Shown here piece after piece: positions 1 to 13,480 of a DNA stretch of 64,000 bases; the first letter of the stretch is position 1; each line of letters starts with the position of its first letter. The notes below the pieces were generated by a model, which was given only the letters and a program-made list of their open reading frames with translations, was not told the DNA's origin and made no database searches. Source of the stretch: Solea solea (Eukaryota; Chordata; Actinopteri; Pleuronectiformes; Soleidae); assembly GCF_958295425.1 (NCBI RefSeq), contig NC_081150.1, positions 846,501-910,500 on the forward strand. The letters run 5' to 3'. The position numbers and the translations under genes were made by a program.

Positions 1-130
1 AATATCTTTACTGCAGCATCATTTTAAGGTCATATTGCCCACCCACTATTGAAGAGTTGTTTTTCCGCCCACTTTTTTCTCTAGTCCGGCCCCATCTTTG
101 ACCAGACTAGACTCTCATTTGAGTCTGACA
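1..130. repeat. Dispersed repeat, copy 1
   Basis: The segment with GCAGCATCATTTTAAGGTCA and TCTCTAGTCCGGCCCCATCT matches 19073-19225 closely and in the same orientation. Class unknown; the copy is cut by the window edge. Confidence 0.75.
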
Positions 131-1984
131 GCCGCGCTGTAGCACTTTTAAAATGTTAAAACCAGCCTCTGGGTTACGACAGACGAGCTGGTCCTCATCT
201 GATAATGCGAGGGGGGAACAAAAGGCATGACGAGGCCACTCATCTGAAAGAAGCCGCTGCAGTCTTCTCAAAAAGTCAAATGATTCTTCCGATCCCGCCC
301 GAGCCATTTGTCTGTGTCACAGTTTATACGATGTTTCCAAACACTTTGCCTAGCCCCCAACTTCTCCTGTCTCCCACCCAGGAAAGCCAAATCAATCAAG
401 CTTCCCCATGCAGGAAAGCGCTGAAATAGAGAGACGATGAAGTGGAATGAGCGAAAGCAGGATTGATAGCGTTAAGCGGATTCGGGACAGCTTGTGAGGA
501 ATCTTCCGGGCTCGCAGTGTTTTCAGACTAGCTCACTTGAATTCCACACTGCTAAGTAGGACGTATGCAGATAAATGGAGTCAATGCAGTGTAATCATAT
601 ATTGGAGCCCTGGGAAGCCGTCTGTGGCACTGGTCTGATGGATGATTGCCCATCTTCTCTTCGAGGAGCTGGGAAGACAAAGGTCTGCTGCAAAACATCA
701 TCGATCATCTTTCCTCGGCGCTTTCAGGGTGAGATGGAGGCACAGACTGACTTCAGACTGTGGAAAGTTCCTCTCATGGTGAAAAGAGCTTCAACTGATT
801 TGTTTCATCTCTTTGTGATGTAAATATTTAAGTGTCATAAAGAGGTTTTCAGGTCTTGGCAAAGCTTTGTTGTGTCTCACACAGAGACCATATTTTATTA
901 GCTTTCATTGCAGGAGGGGAAACAAAGCAGCTGAGTGTCCAGGGCCACAAGATAAGACGCCTCTGAAACAGAGTCAGAGTCCTGTAGTCCTGACAGGTCA
1001 TCCTCAAAAAGGTGAAAAAATAATAAATCCACTGGTTTGGGCAGGGCCAGCCCTCCCATCGATTTCAAGTGGCCCTCAAAACCAAAAAATAAATAATGAA
1101 AAAGTTGTATTTTTGGATTAATTTTGCGTCATAAATCTAAATTTATTTGTAACTTTAACCCTTAGAACACAGAGCATTTCGGCTGCTTTTTTCCATTACT
1201 ATGTTTAAACATACAGTTTATACAGAGGCTATAAGAATGTGCAACATAGAGTTTCTTATATGCTTTTTTCAGCACAACCACAGACAATCTGATGAAAAAA
1301 AGAATAATTTTCACCAACTATATAAACACCACCTGAGCCAAAAGTGCTCAAATTGTTTAAAATCGGTTTGAATTTGTGAAATTTGGAAACAGTTCAAAGT
1401 TCACTTAGTTTTTTATGAACAACAAAAAGAAAAGGAAACAATCTATTTTTGTGACTTCTGCACCATTATTGCTACTTTATATCACTGCTAATGAATCATA
1501 ACTTTGACTCAACAACACATAAGAATTTTTTAAGGCCTGAATATGTGACCTATTAACACACACCCCCAGGACGTCCATATAAGGAGTTAAGGAGACGGCA
1601 ATTTATTAAGGTTAAAACAAGCGCAGTGGACCAAAGTGCTGTAAAGAATAATAGATTAAAGACAGAAAAAATTTAATACATAAAAGTTCCTGCGAGGCAA
1701 TAAAATATCATATAAAAAATATAATAATATATTTAACTAGAAAATTCCGCAGCAAAATTTTGAGCCTGCCTGCTGTTCTTGCTGCCGATGTCGTCGGGTG
1801 CAGGCCGTGTGCTGGTAAAGGAGTAACATTTGGGTGGATTGAACCTTTAAAACTTGAAGTATTTAGACAAAGTGGTATTTTGGTGGAATCACCCATTAAA
1901 AAAGACTGACTCTTAAGCTGTGAGGATCAAAACTGGGGTGGGTTGTGATCATTTCATCAATTGTCTCCCATTCATTTCATTACT
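131..1984. other. No gene seen
   Basis: AT-rich sequence with short chance frames only. The later half includes a dispersed repeat (1160-1590). Confidence 0.6.
1160..1590. repeat. Dispersed repeat, second family, copy 1
   Basis: Shares many blocks in order with 17130-17465, for example ACAGTTTATACAGAGG, CAATCTGATGAAAA, CAACTATATAAACAC, GTTCAAAGTTCACTT and TATGTGACCTATTAACACAC. Confidence 0.75.
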
Positions 1985-2051
1985 ATGGACGACTATGACT
2001 TTTTTGTCAAATTTTGGACGACATATTAAACTATGACATTTTTGTCAAATT

Positions 2052-2131
2052 TAGAATTTAATTTTTGCCGGGTGAAATATGAACCGGCGACCCTCCGGTT
2101 ACAAGTCAAGATCCCTTTCCACTTGGCCAAG
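2052..2131 (-). mobile_element. tRNA-like SINE head fragment
   Basis: About 80 bases foreign to the satellite. Read on the minus strand it has TGGCCAAGTGG (A-box like), then CTTGTAACCGGAGGGTCGCC and GGTTCATATTTC (B-box like). The same core, CTTGTAACTGGAGGGTCACC, occurs on the plus strand near 56070, so this is a dispersed family rather than a tRNA gene. Confidence 0.6.
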
Positions 2132-2610
2132 TTTTGGACGACGTACTAACCTGTGACATTTTTGTCATTTTTTGGAAGACATACTAAACTATGACATTTT
2201 TGTCATTTTTTGGACGACATACTTAACTATGACATTTTTGTCACATTTTTGACGACATACTAAACTATGGCTTTTTTGTCACATTTTGAATGACATACTT
2301 AACTATGACATTTTTGTCACATTTTGGACGACGTACTAAACTATGACATTTTTGTCAAATTTTGGACGACATACTAAACTATGACATTTTTGTCAAATTT
2401 GGACGACATACTAAACTATGAAATTTTTGTCACATTTCGGACGACATACTAAACTATGACATTTTTCTCAAATTTCGGACGACATACTAAACTTTGACAT
2501 TTTTGTCACATTTTGGACGACATATTAAACTATGACATTTTTGAGTGATTTTGATCGACATACTATACTATGACTTTTTTGACCGTTTTTGAACGACATA
2601 CTATACTATG

Positions 2611-3004
2611 AGGTGCCACACGGTGCTGTAGTGGTTAGCACTCTCGCCTTGCAGCGAGAAGACCCGGGTTCGAGCCCCGGTTGGAACAAGGGCCTTTCTG
2701 CATGGAGTTTGCATGTTCTCCCCGTGTGTGCGTGGGTTCTCTCCGGGTACTCCGGCTTCCTCCCACAGTCCAAAAACATGCAATGTGGGGATAGGTAAAT
2801 TGGACACTCCAAATTGACCATAGGAGTGAGTGTGAGAGTGAATGGTTGTTTGTCTGTCTCTGTATGTGGCCCTGCGATGGACTGGCGAACTGTCCAGGGT
2901 GTACCCCGCCTATCGCCCGATGTAGCTGAGATTGGCACAGCACCCCCCGCGACCCTCTGGTTGAGGATAAAGCGGTAGATGACTGACTGACTGACTGACT
3001 GACT
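2611..3004 (+). mobile_element. tRNA-derived SINE inserted in the satellite
   Basis: Full-length looking element of about 390 bp. The tRNA-like head has an A-box region (TGTAGTGGTTAGCACTC) and a clear B box (GGGTTCGAGCCCCGG). The body is the widespread fish segment with TCTCCGGGTACTCCGGCTTCC and TGTCCAGGGTGTACCCCGCC, and the 3' tail is a run of about six GACT units. Flanking CTATGA on both sides may be a target-site duplication, though the satellite itself carries that word. The inserted copy interrupts one monomer, so it is younger than the array around it. Confidence 0.9.
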
Positions 3005-6000
3005 AATCTATGACATTTTGGTCAAATTTTGGACGACATACTAAACTATGACATTTTAGTCACATTTTGGACGACATACTAAACTATGACGTTTTTTTTG
3101 TCACATTTTGGACGACATACTAAACTATGACATTTTTGTCACATTTTGGACGACATACTAAACTATGACATTTTTGTCACATTTTGGACGACATACTAAA
3201 CTATGACATTTTTGTCAAATTTTGGACGACATACTAAACTATGACATTTTTGTCACATTTTGGACGACATACTAAACTATGACATTTTTGTCAAATTTTT
3301 GACGACATACTAAACTATGACTTTTTTGTCAAATTTTGGACGACATACTAAACTATGGCTTTTTTGTCCAATTTTGGACAACATACTAAACTATGACTTT
3401 TTTGTCAAATTTTTGACGACATACTAAACTATGACTTTTTTGTCAAATTTTGGACGACATACTAAACTATGACTTTTTTGTCAAATTTTGGACGACATAC
3501 TAAACTATGACATTTTTGTCACTTTTTGGACGACATACTAAACTATGACATTTTAGTCACATTTTGGACGACATACTAAACTATGACATTTTTGTCAAAT
3601 TTCGGATGACATACCAAACTATGACATTTTTTCTCAAATTTCAGACGATATATTAAACTATGACTTTTTTGTCAAATTTTTGACGACATACTAAACTATG
3701 ACATTTTTGTCAAATTTTGGACGATATACTAAACGATGACATTTTTGTCACATTTTGGACGACATACTAAACTATGACATTTTTTGTCACATTTTGGACG
3801 ACATACTAAACTATGACATTTTTGTCAAATTTTGGACGACATACTAAACAATGACATTTTTGTCAAATTTTGGGCGACATACTAAACTATGACGTTTTTG
3901 TCAAATTTTGGACGATATACTGAACTATGACTTTTTTCAAATTTTGGACGACATACTAATCTATGACATTTTTGTCAAATTTTGGGCAAACACTAAACTA
4001 AGACATTTTTGGCACATTTTAGATGACGTAGTTAACTATGACATTGTTGTCACATTTTGGACGACATACTTATCTATGACATTTTTGTCACTTTTTGGAC
4101 GACATACTAAACTATGACATTTTTGTCACATTTTGGACGGCATACTCAACTATGACGCTTTTGTCTGATTTTGGACGACATACTAAACTATGACATTTTT
4201 CTCAAATTTCGGACGACATATTAAACTATGACTTTTTTGTCAAATTTTTGACGACATACTAAACTATGACATTTTTGTCAAATTTTGGACGATATACTAA
4301 ACTATGACATTTTTGTCACTTTTTGGACGACATACTAAACTATGACATTTTAGTCACATTTTGGACAACATACTAAACTATGACATTTTAGTCACATTTT
4401 GGACAACATACTAAACTATGACATTTTTGTCAAATTTTGGACGACATACTCAATGACATTTTTGTCAAATTTTGGGCGATATACTGAACTATGACTTTTT
4501 TCAAATTTTGGACGACATACTAATCTATGACATTTTTGTCAAATTTTGGGCAAACACTAAACTAAGACATTTTTGTCACATTTTAGATGACGTAGTTAAC
4601 TATGACATTTTTGTCACATTTTGGACGACATACTTATCTATGACATTTTTGTCACATTTTGGACAGCATCCTAAACTATGATGTTTTTGTCTGATTTTGG
4701 ACGACATACTAAACTATGACATTTTTGTCAAATTTTGGACGACATACTAAACTGTGACATTTTTTGTCAAATTTTGGACGACATACTAAACTATGACTTT
4801 TTTGTCAAATTTTGGACGACATACTAAACTATGACATTTTTGTCACTTTTTGGACGACATACTAAACTATGACATTTTAGTCACATTTTGGACGACATAC
4901 TAAACTATGACATTTTTGTCACATTTCGGACGACATACCAAACTATGACATTTTTCTCAAATTTCGGACGATATATTAAACTATGACTTTTTTGTCAAAT
5001 TTTTGACGACATACTAAACTATGACATTTTTGTCAAATTTTGGACGATATACTAAACGATGACATTTTTGTCACATTTTGGACGACATACTACACTATGA
5101 CATTTTTTGTCACATTTTGGACGACATACTAAACTATGACATTTTTGTCAAATTTTGGACGACATACTAAACAATGACATTTTTGTCAAATTTTGGGCGA
5201 CATACTAAACTATGACGTTTTTGTCAAATTTTGGACGATATACTGAACTATGACTTTTTTCAAATTTTGGACGACATACTTATCTATGACATTTTTGTCA
5301 AATTTTGGGCAAACACTAAACTAAGACATTTTTGTCACATTTTAGATGACGTAGTTAACTATGACATTGTTGTCACATTTTGGACGACATACTTATCTAT
5401 GACATTTTTGTCACTTTTTGGACGACATACTAAACTATGACATTTTTGTCACATTTTGGACGACATACTAAACTATGACATTTTTGTCAAATTTTGGACG
5501 ACATACTAAACTATGACATTTTTGTCACTTTTTGGACCTCATACTAAACTATGACATTTTAGTCACATTTTGGACGACATACTAAACTATGACATTTTTC
5601 TCAAATTTCGGACGATATATTAAACTATGACATTTTTGTCAAATTTTTGACGACATACTCAACTATGACATTTTTGTCAAATTTTGGACGATATACTAAA
5701 CGATGACATTTTTGTCACATTTTGGACGATATACTAAACGATGACATTTTTGTCACATTTTGGACGACATACTAAACTATGACATTTTTTGTCACATTTT
5801 GGACGACATACTAAACTATGACATTTTTGTCAAATTTTGGACGACATACTAAACAATGACATTTTTGTCAAATTATGGGCGACATACTAAACTATGACGT
5901 TTTTGTCAAATTTTGGACGATATACTGAACTATGACTTTTTTCAAATTTTGGACGACATACTAATCTATGACATTTTTGTCAAATTTTGGGCAAACACTA

Positions 6001-9000
6001 AACTAAGACATTTTTGTCACATTTTAGATGACGTAGTTAACTATGACATTTTTGTCACTTTTTGGACGACATACTAAACTATGACATTTTTGTCACATTT
6101 TGGACGACATACTAAACTATGACGTTTTTGTCTGATTTTGGACGACATACTGAACTATGAAATTTTTGTCAAATTTTGGACGACATACTAAACTATGACA
6201 TTTTTGTCAAATTTAGGACGACATACTAAACTATGACTTTTTTGTCAAATTTTTGACGACATACTAAACTATGACTTTTTTGTCAAATTTTGGACGACAT
6301 ACTAAACTATGACTTTTTTGTCAAATTTTGGACGACATACTAAACTATGACTTTTTAGTCACATTTTGAATCACATACTTATCTATGACATTTTTATCAA
6401 GTTTTAGGCAACATACTAATCTATGACATTTTTGTCACTTTTTGGACGACATACTAAACTATGACATTTTTGTCACATTTTGGACAACATACTTAACTAT
6501 GACATTTTTATCAAGTTTTGGACAACATACTAAACTATGACTTTTTTGTCAAATTTTGGACGACATACTAAACTATGGCTTTTTTGTCCAATTTTGGACA
6601 ACATACTAAACTATGACTTTTTTGTCTGATTTTGGACGACATACTAAACTATGACATTTTTGTCACATTTTGGACGACATACTAAACTGTGACATTTTTG
6701 TCACTTTTTGGACGACATACTAAACTATGACATTTTTGTCAAATTTTGGACGACATACTAAACTATGACATTTTAGTCACATTTTGGACGACATACTAAA
6801 CTATGACATTTTTGTCACATTTCGGATGACATACCAAACTATGACATTTTTCTCAAATTTCGGACGATATATTAAACTATGACTTTTTTGTCAAATTTTT
6901 GACGACATACTAAACTATGACATTTTTGTCAAATTTTGGACGATATACTAAACGATGACATTTTTGTCACATTTTGGACGACATACTAAACTATGACATT
7001 TTTCGTCACATTTTGGACGACATACTAAACTATGACATTTTTGTCAAATTTTGGACGACATACTTAACAATGACATTTTTGTCAAATTTTGGGCGACATA
7101 CTAAACTATGACGTTTTTGTCAAATTTTGGACGATATACTGAACTATGACTTTTTTCAAATTTTGGACGACATACTAATCTATGACATTTTTGTCAAATT
7201 TTGGGCAAACACTAAACCAAGACATTTTTTGTCACATTTTAGATGACGTAGTTAACTATGACATTGTTGTCACATTCTGGACGACATACTTATCTATGAC
7301 ATTTTTGTCACTTTTTGGACGACATACTAAACTATGACATTTTTGTCACATTTTGGACGACATACTCAACTATGACGCTTTTGTCTGATTTTGGACGACA
7401 TACTAAACTATGAAATTTTTGTCAAATTTTGGACGACATACTAAACTATGACATTTTTGTCAAATTTAGGACGACATACTAAACTATGACTTTTTTGTCA
7501 AATTTTGGACGACATACTAAACTATGACTTTTTTGTCAAATTTTGGACGACATACTAAACTATGACTTTTTAGTCACATTTTGAATCACATACTTAACTA
7601 TGACATTTTTGTCACATTTTGGACGACGTACTAAACTATGACATTTTTGTCAAATTTTGGACGACATACTAAACTATGACATTTTTCTCAAATTTCGGAC
7701 GACATATTAAACTATGACTTTTTTGTCAAATTTTTGACGACATACTAAACTATGACATTTTTGTCAAATTTTGGACGATTTACTAAACTATGACATTTTT
7801 GTCACTTTTTGGACGACATACTAAACTATGACATTTTAGTCACATTTTGGACAACATACTAAACTATGACATTTTAGTCACATTTTGGACAACATACTAA
7901 ACTATGACATTTTTGTCAAATTTTGGACGACATACTAAACAATGACATTTTTGTCAAATTTTGGGCGATATACTGAACTATGACTTTTTTCAAATTTTGG
8001 ACGACATACTAATCTATGACATTTTTGTCAAATTTTGGGCAAACACTAAACTAAGACATTTTTGTCACATTTTAGATGACGTAGTTAACTATGACATTTT
8101 TGTCACATTTTGGACGACATACTTATCTATGACATTTTTGTCACATTTTGGACAGCATCCTAAACTATGATGTTTTTGTCTGATTTTGGACGACATACTA
8201 AACTATGACATTTTTGTCAAATTTTGGACGACATACTAAACTGTGACATTTTTTGTCAAATTTTGGACGACATACTAAACTATGACAATTTTGTCAAATT
8301 TTGGACGACATACTAAACTATGTCTTTTTTGTCCAATTTTGGACGACATACTAAACTATGACTTTTTTGTCAAATTTTTGACGACATACTAAACTATGAC
8401 TTTTTTGTCAAATTTTGGATGACATACTAAACTATGACTTTTTTGTCACATTTTGAATGACATACTTAACAATGACATTTTTGTCACATTTTGGACGACG
8501 TACTAAACTATGACATTTTTGTCAAATTTTGGACGACATACTAAACTATGACATTTTTGTCAAATTTTGGACAGTATACTAAACTATGACATTTTTGTCA
8601 AATTTTGGACGACATACTAAACTATGACATATTTGTCACTTTTTGGATGACATACTAAACAATGACATTTTTGTCAAATTTTGGACGACATACTAAACTA
8701 TGACATTTTTGTCAAATTTTGGACGACATACTAAACTATGACTTTTTGTCACATTTTGTCACATTTTTTTTGTCACATTTTGGACGACAAACTATGACAT
8801 TTTTGTCTGATTTAGGACGACATACTAAACTATGACGTTTTTGTCTGATATTGTGTTATTGTTGTCAGTTGTCAGCTGCTGAAAGAGCGTGTTTATTGAA
8901 CAGTAGAATTGACTTCTGAAACGTCTTGTAGGCATTTCTTTGAGCTTTCAGTCACACACCAACATGCAGTCATCTCGCTTTACCAGCACTTTATTCCACT

Positions 9001-9839
9001 TTGCTCTGTCTGTCTTTCAAAAGGACAACTCTCTTCCTGTGTGCAGCGTGGGAATCTGAACACTGAACACTGAAACTGCTGATACTGAAGAGCACCAGAG
9101 GTGCATTATTCACCACTCACATTAAGTTATGTGACGTGTTTCTTTTTTAACTTTTTATTGGGTTAGGGTTCATTGTCAGATGTCAGATGTCCCTCTCTCT
9201 GAGGTGAAACCTGGCATCTCTGGCTGGTGTCCAGACATTTCATTCCAAAGAGAAACACAAACATCTGTTGTCAAGTTAATTTTCAACTTGGACAGGTCAG
9301 AAGCTGACTAGAGAAGCCATTCACACTGTTTTCTTCACTGAATCCACACTAAGCAACTTCTGCATTAGTTGTTACACAGTTAGAGGCAGACGGCTCCACA
9401 ACATGAGCCTCTAACAGAAATGGGTAAAGCATATGGAAGCACTGTGGGATTCTGGGAAATGTGGCAGTGGTGAAGAAATGTGGTCATCACTGATAATCAT
9501 GATAATTACTTGTGGTCCATGTGGGTACAACTTTCTAATTTAAACGTAAAAATCTGTGTTGTTATTTATTTTTGTAGGAATGAATCATTGCTTAGTTGTG
9601 GGGAATCCTAAAGGAATGGAATTTTTATTGTATCTTTAGTGTTATATATCTTTGGTGTTATGTATATTTGGTGTTATATATCGTTGGTGTTAAATGTCCC
9701 ATGTTAAAACAGCTGCTGAATCACATATACAAAGATTTGGCTCTGGATGTTATAAATTACAATAGCTCATTAGTGTTGCCATGGTGATAACAAACAAAGA
9801 CAAGGGACAATCATCTTGACCTCCCAAGTGGCAGGGATT

Positions 9840-9842
<3 letters not shown>

Positions 9843-9871
<29 letters not shown>
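9843..9871. repeat. (CA)n microsatellite
   Basis: About 14 CA units in intergenic DNA. Confidence 0.95.
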
Positions 9872-9873
<2 letters not shown>

Positions 9874-10478
9874 GCACTGTGAATGGAGCAGATGGTCACT
9901 GTCACACACTGTCAGTAAAGGGTCAGCATCACCAGGTGTGTACTCGTCACTGTGTCATCACCAAGATGAATTTCTTTTTTTTAAATGATTAATAAAGCAT
10001 TAATGACACCAGTTAATAAAAATCCAATTAAAATGCAGAGGTTTTTATCTCTAATTGAAGACGTGATTGAGAAGAACAGATGCTTTCAGTATTTAAAGGG
10101 TTTTTAAAGGGATTTTGATTTTCAACGTGTAGAAATTCTAAATTCATCATTTGAATTATGACGGGGCTCAAGGAAATACAGCAAAATGAAGTTATCTGTG
10201 GATTTTATTGTTTTGTGATTGGCTAAAGACACAGCAACAAAAACTGAAAGTCCTCTAAGTAATCCTTTTTTTTCTTTTAAATGAGAGGTTGTTTAACCTT
10301 CAATACATTTATTGTTGCAAGGGTTTAATTTGCAGCATCGGGAAAAACTGGGTTGGGTTGTCAATCAATGCTAACAACAAATGCACTTATCAGTTACACA
10401 GGGCATCTGATCAATTGTCAGGATTGTCGTAGATGACATATAGACACAGCACATCATGCACTAATGTGCCACAGTGTC

Positions 10479-10514
10479 CTGTTCCCTGTTTGCCAGAGTG
10501 CAAACAGGGAACAG
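10479..10514. repeat. Perfect hairpin, 15-bp arms, 6-nt loop
   Basis: CTGTTCCCTGTTTGC, loop CAGAGT, then the exact reverse complement. No T-run follows and no RNA family is recognised. Confidence 0.9.
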
Positions 10515-10679
10515 CGTCTGTTCTCTAACACGATTTACAGCCTGTGACGTGAAGAGTGTGAATGGATGAACATGAAAGTGATTTTAACATATTTGAGGTT
10601 GCTTGTGTTTATTATAAAAAAAAGATGTTGTGAGGAAGAAAAAGAAAAAGAGTAAAAGGTTCAGTCATCACTTTCTGTC

Positions 10680-10805
10680 CGGCGCAGACACTAGGTTCAG
10701 CACAGGGTCGCTGGTTTGAATCCAGACAGGCTAGAGTACCTCTGTGAAAGGTACCCAATCCCCATTGTTCCCCAGACAATGCTCCTAAAGTTCCAAGTAG
10801 AGCAA
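10680..10805 (+). mobile_element. tRNA-derived SINE fragment
   Basis: B-box-like GCTGGTTTGAATCCAGAC, followed by a short body with CCCCATTGTTCCCCAGACAA. The A-box end is poorly preserved. Confidence 0.5.
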
Positions 10806-10893
10806 ATATTTTTAGTGTATAAAGTGTTTATGCTGAGGTCATAATTTTGCTTAGGGCCTCAATTTCCCCAGGTGTAACCCTGGCTTCAAGGTC

Positions 10894-10919
10894 GTTGTTG
10901 TTGTTGTTGTTGTTGTTGT
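10894..10919. repeat. (GTT)n microsatellite
   Basis: About nine GTT units. Confidence 0.9.
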
Positions 10920-13109
10920 GTGTTCAGAGACGGTCGTCTTCATACCTTGGTTGTAACAAGTGATAACTTGAGATAGTGTTGTGTTTCTATCATTTCTGAA
11001 CCACTCTGGTCATTCTCCTCTGACCTCTGGCATCAAGAGAGCATGTTGGCTCAGAGAACTGCTGCTCACTGGATATTTTCTCTTTTTATGGACTATTATC
11101 TGCAAACAATGGACCTGGTTGGGTTAGTGTTAGTCAGTTTGTGAGAAACTCAGACCAACAACCATGACACAGTCAGTGTCTTCTTCACTCTAATGAACAA
11201 GAGGTTGAGCAGTTGTAAAACAGTAGATTAGCTTGTGTATAAACATAATCAGCAGGCATAATAAGCTAAAACTGTGGATTTCTATTCTGGTATTATGTTT
11301 TTCTTGGGGGTGATCTGGTTTAATATCGGGCCCCTTTTGTCTAAGGCAATCAAAGCTCCTCGAAACAGCCTTAGATGAGTTAACCTGCACATGTCCTTTA
11401 AGACATAAACCCCAGTGCAGGACACAGATGTCCAGCAGTCTTCTGATCAAAGCAGTCCCCGTCCCGTCCTGTGTTCCTGATTTCTGCCTGAACAGAATCC
11501 AGCGCCTGCTTTAGTTGCTTCTGCAGATAATTAAATGTGGAGGGACCAGAGTCAGATCAGTGCTGCTGTGTGTCTTTGATCATGAACACTCATGAACAGC
11601 AGCACAGCATCTTCATCACAGCCTGTCCACGTGTGATGAAGATTTGATTGTACAAGTTTGGCATAGGTCTCTACTAACTTCAGGATTTAGTTATTACTAA
11701 ACCACCAAGCTTGAGTAATTACTAGCTAGTTTGCAACTAGTAGTTTACTAATTTAGTAACCCTGCACCAGACCAACTTACACAATCCTGTAGATAGTAAA
11801 TTCATAGTAATGTGCAAGTGGTTACTAGTAAATAAAGAGACAACAAGAAGCTGGCTACACAATTAGCTTCAGTTCCAGGTGGTGGTCAAATGATGGATTT
11901 AGCAAATCCTTGATTTGTAGATTATTTGGTCACAATATCTGTGTCGTAGTCACCGAGAGGGTGGATACGTTTGCAGTAAACAGATTCCTCCTCCTTTAGT
12001 GTCGTCATCCTCTCTAAATGAGGCAAATGCTCGGCTGGCAGCTAGCTAGCTTATGCTAGTCCTTCACCCTCTATGTGGTAGGTGTAAGCTAAGCTAGTAA
12101 GCTAGTAAAAGTGGTGTAACCCGTTTTAATTTAGGGGCGACTAAAACCCGATTTAGTAAACACTTAGTGAGAGGTTGCGCGACCAACGCCTGGACTCCAG
12201 GGCCGGGTTCGTTGGTCTCTGAGTTTAAACTCCCATGATGCCTCTCTCTCTCTCCCTGAGCCATTAGAGTTGTAGGAATCAGTGTGAGCAGCCAAAGACG
12301 AGTCCATCCATCATGTCACCCACACGGACCCCAGTGGAGCCCACTTCCTGAACCTCACCCGACCCCACGCCACAAATATAATTACACATTACACTCACTG
12401 TTGCACTGGTGCAGCCTCCTTGTGCTAAAGTGACCCAAAGGATGTCCTCATTTCTCAGAACAGCAGGGTCCACAGCGTGTTCACAGGTTGCACCGGCAAG
12501 GACGGATGAAGGAGACATGTGAATACCTGAAATGTGTTCCGAACAATGAGTTAAAAGATTATTATAATTAAAAGATCCTGTTTACCTGTGGCCTTTTAGA
12601 GGGCAGCTAATGTTAGGTGTAAATGTGTGTTTGTTGATCCAGGTGCAAATCTAGGAGAATGTATGCAAATGGAATTCATTTAAACATTGATTATTTTGAT
12701 ACTCTTTTCTCTTATATAGTCTATTCTAGTTTTTTTCCAGCTACTTTAAATCGCTTCAAATATATGTATCTGTGTGTGTACAGTTAATATACATATATAT
12801 AGGGCTGCACCTGCAAAACAAAATATGCTTTATTTTCATTCCAACAATGTGGTTTTATTGAAACAACAAAACCTTGATCGTTGAAATAAATCTATAAAAA
12901 TCTGACAACATGTCAAATATAAATGTTAGCTCATTTGCAGTTAACTAATGTCTCTCATTACAATTGTGTATGAGTGTGTATGTGGAGGCTTTAGATAAGT
13001 TTCAGGAAAAGTTATGTTTAAGTTTTTCTTTTCTTTTCTGTCTCTGAGCAAAGCTGGTTAAACTTCAGATGAGCAAGTGTGTGAAAACTCAAAAGTATAA
13101 ACCTGTAAG

Positions 13110-13480
13110 CTTTAATATATTAAAAAACTTTTATTTGTATTGCACTTTAATGTACCAACGTGCTTCCATAGTAGAAAAGAGCAGTATAAAGGTAAAACAG
13201 TAAAATGCAGAGCAATGAAAACAGTAAAAGGGCACAATAATAATAAAAATCAATAAATAAAATAGCAAAAGCAATAAATATGTAATTAAAAGAAGGCCTC
13301 TAGGAAGCAACGTAAAATTCAAACCTCATTTTGCTGAGATCTACAGGGAGGGAGTCCCACAACTGAAGGGGCTTGGACCCAAAAATGAGCAAACCTCAGG
13401 GTAATTTCAAATATCCGCAGTTCCTTCTGACTCAACAGAAATCTAAGCGTTTGTCACATTAATAACTTTGGGTCTTAAAG
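13110..13480. repeat. Possible decayed interspersed repeat
   Basis: Opens with TTTATTTGTATTGCACTTTA and contains CAGGGAGGGAGTCCCACAAC, phrases I associate with common fish interspersed repeats. There is no second full copy in the window to confirm it. Confidence 0.35.

Larger units (their letters stand above)
1985..8852 (+). repeat. Satellite/minisatellite array, 38-bp monomer
   Basis: About 170 head-to-tail copies of a 38-bp unit containing ACATACTAAACTATGAC, a TTTTTGTCA core and a TTTTGGACG end. The 38-bp spacing was measured directly (3191 to 3229). Most copies differ at a few positions; edges are degenerate (the last ~100 bases lose register). Six longer variant blocks, marked by GGGCAAACACTAAACTAAGA and GATGACGTAGTTAACTATGA, recur near 3983, 4548, 5307, 5988, 7202 and 8037, showing amplification of multi-monomer segments. 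Two foreign inserts interrupt it (2052-2131 and 2611-3004). Open frames in it arise because three monomers (114 bp) keep frame; they are not genes. Confidence 0.95.

Noticed and set aside
2611..2690. Possible tRNA gene
   Set aside because: Pol III boxes are present but the cloverleaf arms do not pair and a SINE body follows. The tRNA-like heads at 26528, 51838 and 56035 were rejected for the same reason.
2601..2943. Open frames of 68-110 residues on the minus strand
   Set aside because: They read through the SINE body, in antisense.
3908..8170. Four similar 69-residue open frames (3908, 4472, 5231, 7961)
   Set aside because: They lie wholly inside the 38-bp satellite. Three monomers keep frame and lack stops by chance; there is no start context, splice signal or domain.
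1985..8852. CRISPR array
   Set aside because: Direct tandem monomers without unique spacers, in a eukaryotic genome.
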